Assembly: GCA_021396245.1 (NCBI GenBank)
Contig: WNYE01000006.1
Span: 496,001 to 560,000, forward strand
Source: Sporothrix humicola
Taxonomy: Eukaryota > Ascomycota > Sordariomycetes > Ophiostomatales > Ophiostomataceae
DNA length: 64,000 bases
Direction: 5' to 3'
Part shown: in pieces, positions 52,758 through 62,549 of the stretch
How the letters are laid out: each line of letters starts with the position of its first letter
Numbering within the stretch: the stretch's first letter is position 1
Translations under genes and position numbers: made by a program
Notes under the pieces: generated by a model
Told to the model about the DNA's origin: nothing
The model's database searches: none
What the model saw: only the letters and a program-made list of their open reading frames with translations

Positions 52758-54204
52758 GGTGCAGAGCGGTGATAATGCCCAACGGGAGGACAGGATACAA
52801 GGGAGGCAGGGAGGTGTGGTCGGGATTGGATGTCAGACGGGATTTCGAAGTTCGAAGATGACTGAAGGATCGAATGAGATCGAAGAGGATGCCAATGGAA
52901 TTCAAACAACCATCAATCAACAAACTCCGGGGTTCGTGGGCACGGCCTTTATGTAAAATGGGAAAACACCAACGGCCACGTGAACTACCACTCAGAGTAA
53001 ACAGAAATACAACACAAGATAAAGGATGAGACAGAAAAAGCAACGACCATCGACGCTGGTCCACACTTGCCAAGGGAGGACGGCCGGGGCGTTGGGACAT
53101 GCGGGGGATGTGGCAATGAGGAAATGACGATGCGAAATTCGGCTGCTTGACGTGCGAGGAGATGCGAGAGATGTGAGGGGAAATCAACAAAGACAGTGTG
53201 GCAATACCTCTTTTGGAATCTGGGGAAAGCTGGAGGTGACAATGGGGGAAGAGGGGGAACATGGGAGCATGGGATGTGGCTGTTGGATGGGTTCATCCGG
53301 CAATCAGAGTTGAGATGGGGATCAAAGTTGAGGATATCTTCACATGGTGTGGATATCAAAGTGACTATTGATATTAAAGTTGATATTGAAGCGAGGCTTA
53401 TTCTCAATGTCGACCGATGTTGTCCATGTGAGTGACAGAGATGGCGTTTTGCGGCTCGATGAGGAGTGATGTGATCTTGTAAGTTGTAAGTGGCCGTCAG
53501 CACGGGATGAGAACTTTGTTTCGTTTGCCATAAGCAGGTTGCAAAGACCTCTCAGCCATCTTCTCACATTTTCCATGGAAAGAAATGGAGATAGCGACCC
53601 TGACCCGGAGAGCAAAATCCGGGGGAGCATCATGGGTTGTCAAAAGACTTTGGTCTTGGCATGCGAGGCTGGACTGTCGATGGAGTACTGGCGTGGTGAT
53701 GGTTAGTTCAAACTCGGCTTAGACAAAGCGAATTTCGCTCCAGGCCACTGCAGCGGATTAAGTCTCCGACCTTTTGTTGCCGAATTTTGTGTTCGACTCC
53801 GCATCAAAGTGGCGTCGCCTCCGCACTGTCGACAAAGCGAATTTCGGCTGCCTTTTGTCAAGCGAGAGCCGCTTCCCCAGATATGTGCGAGATTCGCTTG
53901 GCAAACTTGGACTGCCGTAAACAGAGGCTGTGAGAAATCTCACCGGGCACCAAGAAACGCCAGCAAGAAACAAGATCGCCAAGTGTTTATCAAAATTGCT
54001 TCATCAATTGGTTTGGCCCGACATATCTTCGTGGTGCCACACCTTTCTGTGTGCACTCGTAGATGTGTCCAAAAAGGTCCCAAAATATCTCAAATATTCT
54101 TATCTCACTCAATTAAACCCCGAAGTATTCGTTAGCTCGACATGTGCCAGCCATGCCTTTTCGAACCTCCGTTAACCCACCTTGTCATACGTAAATAACT
54201 TTCC
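52758..54204. other. 1.4-kb intergenic region with three copies of the AAGCGAAWTTCGCT element
   Basis: Copies lie at 53131-53142, 53726-53739 and 53835-53847, with a degenerate copy at about 53887-53901. It also contains CATC/GATG-rich purine-pyrimidine stretches. Frames of 60-170 codons here overlap without bias and are not accepted. The left part is the Dal5-like gene promoter. Confidence 0.5.
53726..53847 (+). promoter_or_regulatory. Two AAGCGAATTTCGC/G elements, 109 bp apart (sites 3 and 4 of 6)
   Basis: AAGCGAATTTCGCT at 53726-53739 and AAGCGAATTTCGG at 53835-53847 share the flanking GACAAAGCGAATTTCG. Site 2 (TGCGAAATTCGG) is at 53131-53142. Confidence 0.5.
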
Positions 54205-56802
54205 TCAGTTCTCAGTCGTGGACGCATCTGCCTTATCAGTTGCCTTCTTGAGCTCAAACATGTCACCACTCCAGCCATACGCCCGGTTGAGACGACGGCC
54301 AACCCGACGGGCCACCTCGTACGTCATCTTGCCACGCGGGTGCGGCTCGTGGAACTGGATGCTGCGCTCTACATCCAGGTTCGTGGGCTGGAACTGCCAG
54401 ACAGAGCCGTAGAGCTTCTCCGCCTGAAAGCCCGTTGATGCCATGGCATGCAAAAAGTCCTTCCAGGGCACCTCGCCGGGCGTCGACGACACGTTGGGGT
54501 TGAAGAAGATGGTGCGGAAGACCTTCAAGGCGCGGGCATCCACTGCCACCGCCGGCTGGAAGTTGACTGGCTCGGGTTCTTCAATCGAAAGCGTGGACAG
54601 ATCCGGCTCAGAAATAGCGGCCGTGCCTCTGGTCTTTGTCTTTGCCTTCGTCTTGGCCGTCGCCGTCTGGCGGCCCTGGGACGGTTTCTCCAAAAGTCCA
54701 AAGTAAAAGTCGGACAGTGGACTGCCAACTGCTGCAGCCTTGTTGACTGGAGCCGCCGTCTTTGTCTTGGCCGCTGCCTTGTCCGTGGGCACGGCCGGAT
54801 CAACCCATTCAGGGGTGCGTTGCATGATCCGTGGCTGTGTCAAGAGGACTCGCGACGCCGTTCCCTTTAGGTTTCCCGCCTTGGCATAGCTCATACGGTC
54901 AACAAAGCGCCAGAATCCGTCCAGGGTGGCCTCTGCCTTGCGGAGAATTTCCGTGTTTTCCTTGGTGCGGCGTTTCTCGTACGGGTACGCATAGCGGTCG
55001 CCCGTAGGTGCATAAAGCTTTCCCGCATCATGGAAATTGTCGTCCTGGAAGGCATTCAAAAAGATGGCCAACGGCTGGTGTTCCCTGAGGAGCTCATCTT
55101 CAAGTTCAGCCCCCATCTCCATCAGGGCATTCTCAAAGCCGTTGGCCCAGGGTTGATACAGGTTGATCTGTGTCATACACTGGGAAATGACCGACAGCAT
55201 ACCCACCACAGATGCAAGATGAGCAGTAATGAGGCCCTTTGCCTCTGGATCTGACTCGATCAAGCGCTCCAAATCATCCATCACGGCCGGCATGCTCATC
55301 AACCGTAGATGTTCACCATTGTCCATGAGAATCTTGAATGTTACGATCAGCTTGTCTTCGAGTGGAGTGCGCTTGATGTCACGCATCATGGCTGCGATCA
55401 TAGTCGACGACTTGTCCGGGGGTGGCTGCCGCATGAAAAGGTGACGAATAGTGGGTGCAGCGGGGAAAACCGTCTGTACTTGTCTGAGAATTCCCGTAGA
55501 AACCTCCTTAAGGCGTAGCTGGAATTTGAGGATGGCTCTGAGATACTCTTTGGGCAAAGGATTGCCGGGCTTGATCTGGTGCGCATATTTCTCCTGCAGA
55601 CTCCGGAGCTCGCGGGCCTGATCAAGAAGCATGGAGAAAAACTCAAACTCGGTGTATGCGCACAAAACGGCTGTTCTCAAACTGCGTGCCCACAGAAGGT
55701 GCGCCCGGAAAGGCTCGCGAGTTGGATGGACGTCCCCATTACTGTCGGGGAGCATTTCCTGCCGGTGTTCCCGGACATCCTTGATAACGTAAGAGAAGTA
55801 GGCCGGGTCTTCACGAAGGGACAAGAGGTGATCCGCCGAAGCCGACGTCTGCGCGGCCAAGAGCGACACGATGCGGTCAAAGTCAATATGGGCGGGTACA
55901 CGGTATGGCGCCTCGGCCGCCATGATGGCCAGCGAGTCAAAGCCGGTGCCCTCGGCGTCCTGTTTGAGGACGGGCTCTGGCAGCACTGGGAAGGTGTACA
56001 TTTCTTCGGGGGGGATGTCGTGGAGGATCAAGACGCAGCACGCCATGAGGAACTCGAGAAGACGGCGTTGTGCCCGGAGAACGGCGAGGCCATCGCCCGG
56101 CGCGAACTGCGTCTGCGTGTGCATCCAATCGAAAGCGTCGTCGTTGTCATCCCAATTGACCAAAGAGCCAAAATCCCGGTCAATGGTTGGCGAGTCCGGA
56201 TCGCCATTAAGGATCATTGTCCACCCGTTGAGGAAAGCGCGGTTTAGCTTCATGGAAACGATTCCGATGCGCATATGGTCGTAGTCTGCAGCAGCGAAAA
56301 GGCACGGATGATGACGGCCCCGCGCATTGAGAAGCAGCGGCAGGGTCCGCGTCTTTGAGAGATCTTCCTGGTTGATGTAAGGCCACATAAAGGCTTCCTC
56401 CTGGGCTTTGCCCTCCAACTTGGCCCGGTTTCGGCCGTAGCCAGCAGCCTTGAAGTCGGGGCGGTGGGTGGCCGCCATGTTCGGCCAGCACTTGAGGAGG
56501 ATGGCCAGCCGTTGGGACCGCGTCTTCTTGATCCAGCGCTTCTGGATTGTGGCTTCGTGACGCTCAAGTATCTTGAAAAGCGCATTGTGCTTCAAGATGA
56601 CGTTTTGTCTGAGCTTGTCAGCCTCGCCGCGCAGCTGGTCGGCGGACATGAGGTCCGGCATAGGCAGCCCAGTCGATCTGAACATTTTTTCCGGGTTGCT
56701 GTAAAAGTCGCCTGCCCCGCCACCAGAGCGAAGCCCGTCAAGCCCGGCGCCGAGGACTTGCTCGAGGCCGGCAAGGTCATATCCGTGGACGTTGCGCTGC
56801 AT
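54205..56802 (-). CDS. Large uncharacterised fungal protein (865 aa or more); possible early stop in N-terminal extension
   Basis: The open frame from the ATG at 56802 gives 865 residues. Upstream codons stay in frame and look coding (VLYHIWQSVNEVYDKM) back to a TAA at 56877-56875, and an ATG lies just before it at 56886 (Met-Ala-Arg-stop). The true protein may therefore begin earlier with this codon mutated. The N-terminal half is helical, with ERHEATIQKRWIKKTRSQRL and FMWPYINQEDLSKTRTLPLLLNARGR typical of a fungal family sometimes labelled ipa protein. Residues 690-750 are a basic linker. The C-terminal 110 residues are a separate conserved module (WKDFLHAMASTGF, GSVWQF, IQFHEPHP, RRVGRRLNRAYGW), whose layout recalls HicA-like folds, though that is only an impression. 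It is probably nuclear or cytosolic. Function is unknown. Confidence 0.8.
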   Translation of the reverse strand: MQRNVHGYDLAGLEQVLGAGLDGLRSGGGAGDFYSNPEKMFRSTGLPMPDLMSADQLRGEADKLRQNVILKHNALFKILERHEATIQKRWIKKTRSQRLAILLKCWPNMAATHRPDFKAAGYGRNRAKLEGKAQEEAFMWPYINQEDLSKTRTLPLLLNARGRHHPCLFAAADYDHMRIGIVSMKLNRAFLNGWTMILNGDPDSPTIDRDFGSLVNWDDNDDAFDWMHTQTQFAPGDGLAVLRAQRRLLEFLMACCVLILHDIPPEEMYTFPVLPEPVLKQDAEGTGFDSLAIMAAEAPYRVPAHIDFDRIVSLLAAQTSASADHLLSLREDPAYFSYVIKDVREHRQEMLPDSNGDVHPTREPFRAHLLWARSLRTAVLCAYTEFEFFSMLLDQARELRSLQEKYAHQIKPGNPLPKEYLRAILKFQLRLKEVSTGILRQVQTVFPAAPTIRHLFMRQPPPDKSSTMIAAMMRDIKRTPLEDKLIVTFKILMDNGEHLRLMSMPAVMDDLERLIESDPEAKGLITAHLASVVGMLSVISQCMTQINLYQPWANGFENALMEMGAELEDELLREHQPLAIFLNAFQDDNFHDAGKLYAPTGDRYAYPYEKRRTKENTEILRKAEATLDGFWRFVDRMSYAKAGNLKGTASRVLLTQPRIMQRTPEWVDPAVPTDKAAAKTKTAAPVNKAAAVGSPLSDFYFGLLEKPSQGRQTATAKTKAKTKTRGTAAISEPDLSTLSIEEPEPVNFQPAVAVDARALKVFRTIFFNPNVSSTPGEVPWKDFLHAMASTGFQAEKLYGSVWQFQPTNLDVERSIQFHEPHPRGKMTYEVARRVGRRLNRAYGWSGDMFELKKATDKADASTTEN

Positions 56803-57744
56803 CTTGTCGTAGACCTCGTTGACTGATTGCCATATATGGTAGAGTACGTCGTCGTCGTTGTTGATGAGGGCGTTTTACCGCGCCATCGATGTGTTTCAAA
56901 ACGGGACATGAGGGGAGTTGTCACGCTAAGTCCCCTATGCAAACGGATTTGTGGGTCCCAGCAGAGTGCTTGCATGGTGCTACCAAGCTGATGATATTTT
57001 CGGCGATGGCACGGTGTAGGCGGTGTAGCTGGTGTTGGAGGATGTGTGATGGTGACAATGCATCGCGTGTATGATGGGACAGGAAAGGTGAAATTCGCAT
57101 GTTTATTTTCATTCCCGTTTGGATCGAGCCCCTTTTCGAAAGCCATTGCGCCTTCCGTTGTGAAAATGCTTAACCCGCCATTTCTAGAAGACGAGACAAT
57201 ATGCCCCGGGACCGTAAAGTAAGGCAACGATACCCGGTGTCCTAGGATCGCACTTTCCTCCAGCGTCTTGACTCTTTTCCAGACCATGAATGCATGAAAC
57301 CCGTTCGCTCTTTCCAACAAAGGCCCTGCCGGCGGCATTCGACATGAAGCGAAATTCGCTCGAGGAAGGCGGAGAAAAAATGCTAGCGCCTGGCAGTTCT
57401 TTAGCGGGGAAGTCGCGACCCTCACAGGGAATTCAGGGGGCTGTTGACACTGGTGGCCCAGCCGAATCGGCGTCGGTCTTTTGGCAGCACCGTCTCCTCC
57501 GCTTCTTACAGCCATCGCCTTTCATGGCACACACTAAGCGAGATGCGTCTCGTGCAAATCTCGACATGAATAGCTGAGCATATTAAAGACCGGACATGAA
57601 CACCAATATGGCCAAGAGACAAGAAAGTCCGGCCTGAATCAAGAGCCAATCCAAGCCGAGGCAGTCGATTTCACCAAAACAATAAGCCCAACACATCTGA
57701 CAACGATCTCATCTTGCATCAATTGCATCACCGCCGCATTCGAC
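56803..57744. promoter_or_regulatory. Divergent promoter region before the alpha/beta hydrolase gene
   Basis: About 940 bp between divergent genes. It contains the putative N-terminal extension and early stop of the 865-residue gene (56803-56886) and AAGCGAAATTCGCT at 57347-57360. No other gene is supported. Confidence 0.5.
57347..57360 (+). promoter_or_regulatory. AAGCGAAATTCGCT element (site 5 of 6)
   Basis: A full match to the consensus, about 385 bp upstream of the alpha/beta hydrolase start. Confidence 0.5.
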
Positions 57745-58731
57745 ATGGAGCGCCGTTTGACGACCGCCGATGTGCCGGCCAAGTTTCTGGATGCCGTTTT
57801 TCTGACAGGACGCGTGCCGTGGCGTGTGGCCCCCGAAGACTCCCGTGTGTCCTACGGCCTCTACGTCCCGCCGAGCAAGTACTCGACAAAGTACACGGCG
57901 GATGCCACTGAGGAACAGAAGAACGACGGAAAGGATGAGAGACTGCCTCTCGTGGTCTGGGTTCATGGCACCGGCCGGGACACGAGCGCGTTGACGACCG
58001 ACCTCGCGGCGTTTGCCGAGGCCAACGGGTGTGCTGTGATGGCCCCGTTTTTCCCGGCCAACATGGACGGCCCGCACGACCTGGACGCGTACAAGATTCT
58101 ACAGTCGCGGACTCTGCGGTCGGACAAGGTGCTGCTGGCCATCCTGGATGAGGTGGCCGTGGTGTGGCCCGGCATTGCGACCGAGAAAGTCTATCTGGGC
58201 GGCTTCTCCGGCGGCGGCCAGTTTGCCCACCGGTTTCTCTATCTCTACCCGGAGCGACTGGCAGCCGTCGCCGTCGGTGCACCCGGCAGCACGACCAAGC
58301 TCGACGAAACGCAGGCGTGGCCGGCTGGCATCCAGGATGCCGAGTCCATCTTTGGCAAGAAAGTAGACAAGGCCGCCATCAGCAAAGTGGCCATCCAGCT
58401 GGCGATTGGCAGCGAGGACAGCAAGATCCACGGCGGCGCCGAGTTTTGGGTCTGGCTGCGCGGGATGCGGGCCAAGGAGGCGGCTCTGAAGAAGCAGGCA
58501 AGGGAAGCCAAGGGGATTACGGACGACGAGGACAAGTCGGCAAAGAGCCACATGCCTACGAGCTTCAGCAGTCGTCTCGAAGGGATTCGGGAGATCCAAA
58601 AGTTGTGGAAAGAGGACGGCATAGAGTCTACGCTGACTGTTGTTGACGGGTTTGCCCACGAGAATGCGGGTGTGCGTCCACACATTCTCGAGTTTCTCAA
58701 GTCGAGACTGGAGGCAGACAAGAAGCAGTGA
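57745..58731 (+). CDS. Alpha/beta hydrolase, esterase/depolymerase-like (328 aa)
   Basis: A single intronless frame. The alpha/beta hydrolase fold is shown by the oxyanion strand VVWVHGTGRD (70-79), the nucleophile elbow GGFSGGGQF with S155, a plausible acid D225 (IGSEDSK) and catalytic H305 (DGFAHEN). The GFSGGG elbow resembles PHB-depolymerase/feruloyl-esterase-like and dienelactone-type enzymes. There is no signal peptide, so it is intracellular. A charged helical insertion at about 236-285 may form a lid. Length is normal for a single-domain hydrolase. It probably hydrolyses carboxylic esters, and the substrate is unknown. An AAGCGAAATTCGCT element lies in its promoter region. Confidence 0.9.
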   Translation: MERRLTTADVPAKFLDAVFLTGRVPWRVAPEDSRVSYGLYVPPSKYSTKYTADATEEQKNDGKDERLPLVVWVHGTGRDTSALTTDLAAFAEANGCAVMAPFFPANMDGPHDLDAYKILQSRTLRSDKVLLAILDEVAVVWPGIATEKVYLGGFSGGGQFAHRFLYLYPERLAAVAVGAPGSTTKLDETQAWPAGIQDAESIFGKKVDKAAISKVAIQLAIGSEDSKIHGGAEFWVWLRGMRAKEAALKKQAREAKGITDDEDKSAKSHMPTSFSSRLEGIREIQKLWKEDGIESTLTVVDGFAHENAGVRPHILEFLKSRLEADKKQ

Positions 58732-59318
58732 GAAAGGAGTTCTCGTTTTTGAGAAACCGTTTTGGGCAGTCGGATATCAGACGAACTTGGTATATTCTAC
58801 AGCTTTATGAATTGGATATTTAGTCATCCTCTGGGCCGTTCACTTGGCATTGTTTTCTCTTCTTCGTTTTAATTTGCGTTATTTTGTGTTTTCTATTCCG
58901 CGCTCATGATTCTCTTCAGTTCACCATTTACGCCCGATCTTATCCCAATCCTTCGTGATGAAGATGAACAATCCAGACAATCTCGACCTTTCAGCAACGC
59001 TTAAGCCCGCTAATCTACAAGGGGAGTCGCCCGATTTCAGCGGAGCCTCGGCATATTTTACAGGTGGCTTAGGGGATGACGACCAACACTAAGCCCCTAC
59101 GCACAGGCCATGTGAGGGACCAGGTTTGGCACGCATGTGTTTCTTTGTCTCGTCCCCGCTCTTAAGCATGATCAAGTCTCGATTTTGTTTTCGATTCACG
59201 GCTTAACATTCGGCATCCTCATCCCATCTTTGACATTTTCCACTTTCGGGATATCAAACGTCGACTGTCACCAAAGTACGACCACCTTTACAATATTGGC
59301 AACACACGGGGCCACACC
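58732..59318. other. Intergenic: promoter of the polyglutamine Zn2Cys6 gene
   Basis: A 587-bp spacer between co-directional genes. It contains short inverted ACTAAGCCCCTA/TAGGGGCTTAG-like segments near 59068-59100. No gene is recognised. Confidence 0.45.
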
Positions 59319-61487
59319 ATGACCGCACAAACGGCGACACCGGCACAGTCGCCGGCCGGGCCTCAGGCGTCCTCCTCGTCGTCAAAGCGCTGCTCGATGG
59401 CGTGCACGACATGCCGGCAGGTCAAACTGAGATGCGACGCCGCGCAACGGTACCCGAGCCCGTGTTCACGATGTGAGAAGCGGCGCAAGACGTGCGTTTT
59501 CGACTCGGAGTTCAAACGGCGACCAGTCCGGGGCGCTCTGGAGAGGCTGCTCGAAGAGAAAGAGCAGCTCAAACAGATTGTGGACTCGATGAATGGTGGA
59601 CAGGCCAATGCAGCAACAGCTACAACTGCCGCTTCAACAGCCCACCTCACGCCGTCTCATTCACACTCACAATCAGTGGCATCACCGACTGTATCGGCAC
59701 CAGTAGACGACACACCCGGCTACGATCTCGACGGTGTCCGTCTCAGCTTTGCCGTTGTTGACGACCTTTTCGAGTTGTAAGTCACATTCTGTCGCGATAA
59801 GTCGCATATACGTACTAACTTCTTAGTTACATTTCTGTCTTTCTTCCTATGCTGCCCATCCTGGATATTGAAAACAAATCTCCGGCTGCTGTCTGTGCCG
59901 ACAGCGAGTTGTTGTTCTGGACGATTTTGATCACTGCAGCCCAAAACCATCCACAACACCGCACGGCCGTGTTCGGTCCACTTGTTACGCCGTACCGTCG
60001 ACTGCTGGCGGATGCTCTCGTGAGGCCGGCACGCACTATCTACATGACCCAGGCACTTCTCATTGTCACGGCTTGGCCGCTCTCGGTAGAGATGCAGCGC
60101 AACGACCCGAGTTGGTACTACTGCGGATTCGCTGCGAGCTCGGCTATCCATTTGCGACTGCACGAAGCAGAGGCGCTTTGGTGGTACTCGTCGGCTGGCG
60201 GGCGAGAAGAAGTTGTCGCCGAGGGTGGTGACGGCAACGGTGAAGACAGCAACCGGAGAAAGGCAGACGCTGCTCGGTACCGGACATGGCTGGGTGCGTT
60301 TGTCGTTAGCAATACTCTGGCGACGGACATGGGCCTTCCATCACCAATGGGCGCGGTGGCATCACTCGCTCCGACACTCCAAAAGCAGCTGGGCGAAGAT
60401 GGCGTACCTCGAGACTTTGCTATGCGGATCGAACTGCAGACGATCTTGTTCAAGAGCGATACCATCCTCAAAGATGCGGCGACAACGCTGTCTACATTTT
60501 CATCACGAGGCTCACTGCTCGATGTTCTAGAACGCGAACTCGATGCCTTTGAACAAAAGTGGACGGCCTCCGACAGGAACGGGCCAAAAGAGCTGGCATT
60601 AATGATACGACTTGATGTTCTCGGCGCTCGTTTGCGACTACGAGCACCACTTCTCATGCCGCGACCAGGGCCAGGTTCTATCGAAGGCACAAATTCAGGG
60701 GAACCAGACATCTTTGTTGAGGCAGCATGGCAGAAGACCGTATACTACGCCGGCCAAATTGTCCAATTGATGGCCGACTACCTCTTGGGGGGGACTGGAG
60801 TTAACAACACAGCGACAGCCAACAGGAGCACCCGCCCACGGCCTGATCTTTCCGCCGAAAAACGCTGTCTTCCGAAACACTACTACCGCGTGCTGCTGGT
60901 GGCCATCTTTGCCCTCCTCATCTACGTCATGCTCCACCAGAAGAAGAACGGCAAGGCCACAGACGCTCCAGACGAGGTGTTTTCCCGCGCACGCGCTTAC
61001 ACTCGACAAGCCCCCGACTTAATTCAGGCTCTGGCCCGCCACCCGGCCGACGAGAACGGTCGGTGTGCACGGTTCATTGGCCTGGTCGCTCACTACGTAG
61101 ACGATCCGTCGCTGGCCGACGAGTTTGCCGACGACTTCGCGCGGGCTCTGGCGCCGCCGGTCTCGGACATTATCGAGGTCGGCATCAAGGCGTCATGGGT
61201 GATCCGGCAGCGCGTGCGGCAAAAGTACCTGGAGGGCCCCGACCGGGACCTGCCACGGAGGCAACCGGCAGCGACGACACCATCGGCCACGGCTGCCAGA
61301 CGAACGATTGTGACGCGGTCGTCGGTCGTCGGTCGGTTCATGACGGACGACGTGCCCGTCAATCCCGACCAGACAACACAGCAAGCCATCTACGAGCAGT
61401 ACAGCGAGGCGCTAGAGCTGGAGCAGTCAAGGCCAAGGCCAAGGCAGACCAACCAACAGCTGCAGTACCAACAGCATCAACAGCATC

Positions 61488-61518
<31 letters not shown>

Positions 61519-61726
61519 ACAGCCAACACTGGCTTCACTCTTCCCCGACGTCGGCACCTTTCAAGAAGCGCCGGCACAGACAGACGGCGGTATGCCGATT
61601 CCCGGCCAAGAATATAACAACCGTCTCGGCTTCAGCGAAGAACTGTTTACAGACTGGAACGCGTGGTTTGACGACGCGGATGATTTTATGAATTTGTTGA
61701 GGGCGCCAACGTGGAATCCAATGTAG
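59319..61726 (+). CDS. Zn2Cys6 transcription factor with polyglutamine tract (785 aa), one intron
   Basis: Exon 1 is 59319-59776, the intron is 59777-59826 (50 nt, GTAAGT donor, TACTAAC branch, TTAG acceptor) and exon 2 is 59827-61726. The zinc cluster is C29, C32, C39, C49, C52 and C59 (CTTCRQVKLRC, then CSRCEKRRKTC), followed by a basic region and a helix (RGALERLLEEKEQLKQIVDSM) that could dimerise. The regulator domain begins at the exon junction (DDLFEFYISVFLPMLPIL) and includes MTQALLIVTAWPL and YYCGFAASSAIHLRLHEAE. The C-terminus has a CAG/CAA-coded Gln/His tract (about 61470-61514) and an acidic, aromatic end (DWNAWFDDADDFMNLLRAP) that looks like an activation domain. It is nuclear. 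Targets may include the flanking hydrolase and AtuA-like genes, by position only. Confidence 0.93.
61470..61514 (+). repeat. CAG/CAA trinucleotide repeat coding for Gln/His
   Basis: The pure CAG part covers about nine units at the end of an imperfect CAA-CAG-CAT array. Copy number may vary between strains. Confidence 0.85.
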
Positions 61727-62549
61727 GACTATGAAGTATATGGTTTACTTTTTATTTACGTTTATTAGCTAAATACTCAATGACTTGGATGATTACTTAT
61801 TTTGATTCTCTCTCTCAGTTGCTTTCTCTTCTTTTTCACCGGATGCCATTCTGTGTTAGGTAGGACTTGCTAGTGAAAGATCTACACCACTGTTGCCATA
61901 AGACGGGCAAATCTAAGCCCCATGAATGAACGCAGCGATAGAAGTTCCCTAGAAATAATTTTGCTGGAGAAGCAAAATAAAAAAAGAAAGCAAATGGGCG
62001 AATGGGTGGGTGTTGTCTTGTGTTCCTTCCCCCCCTCTTCACGTCCCCAAACCACGCTAACGCTTCGTGTAAGTGGCGATGCGGACCCACCCAAGCGAAA
62101 TTCGCTTCGGCACCTCAGCGGAAAGGCAGACGAGAGGGACTGCTCCCAACAGAAGAGACAGACGAACGCGACAAGAAAACGAGGGGAAACTGCCAGGTGA
62201 CAGTCTTTCTCGAGTGACTGAAGTCCTACGGTCGGACATTGAGATATCCCTCGATCCCCTGTCCACTTTCTACTCGTGCCGACGGCCGCTGAAAAAGTCC
62301 GGGCCGACGATGGAGACGAGAGCTCGTTCTCTATGTTGACAGAGTTGAAAAAGCAAACGAGACAAACAACCAAAGAGCTTCATAAAAGAGAGGCGTGTAT
62401 ATCGCATCTGATTGTCTCAGCTGTTAATCTTTATTGTCTCCAGGAAACTAGGACACTTGCATACGACCACTCCCAAGTTCAGCAAGATTCTCCTCCACAT
62501 CACTACACAAAGTACCACCTCCACAATTTTCCTCCTCAACTACCTCAAG
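61727..62549. promoter_or_regulatory. Intergenic: promoter of the AtuA-like gene with site 6 of the AAGCGAAWTTCGCT element
   Basis: An 820-bp region. AAGCGAAATTCGCTT at 62093-62107 is the best copy of the element, about 445 bp upstream of the ATG at 62550. The small frames present are not supported as genes. Confidence 0.5.

Noticed and set aside
54205..54530. C-terminal module of the 865-residue protein as a HicA-type RNase
   Set aside because: Only a loose resemblance in residue pattern. No antitoxin partner and no decisive motif, so it is not called.
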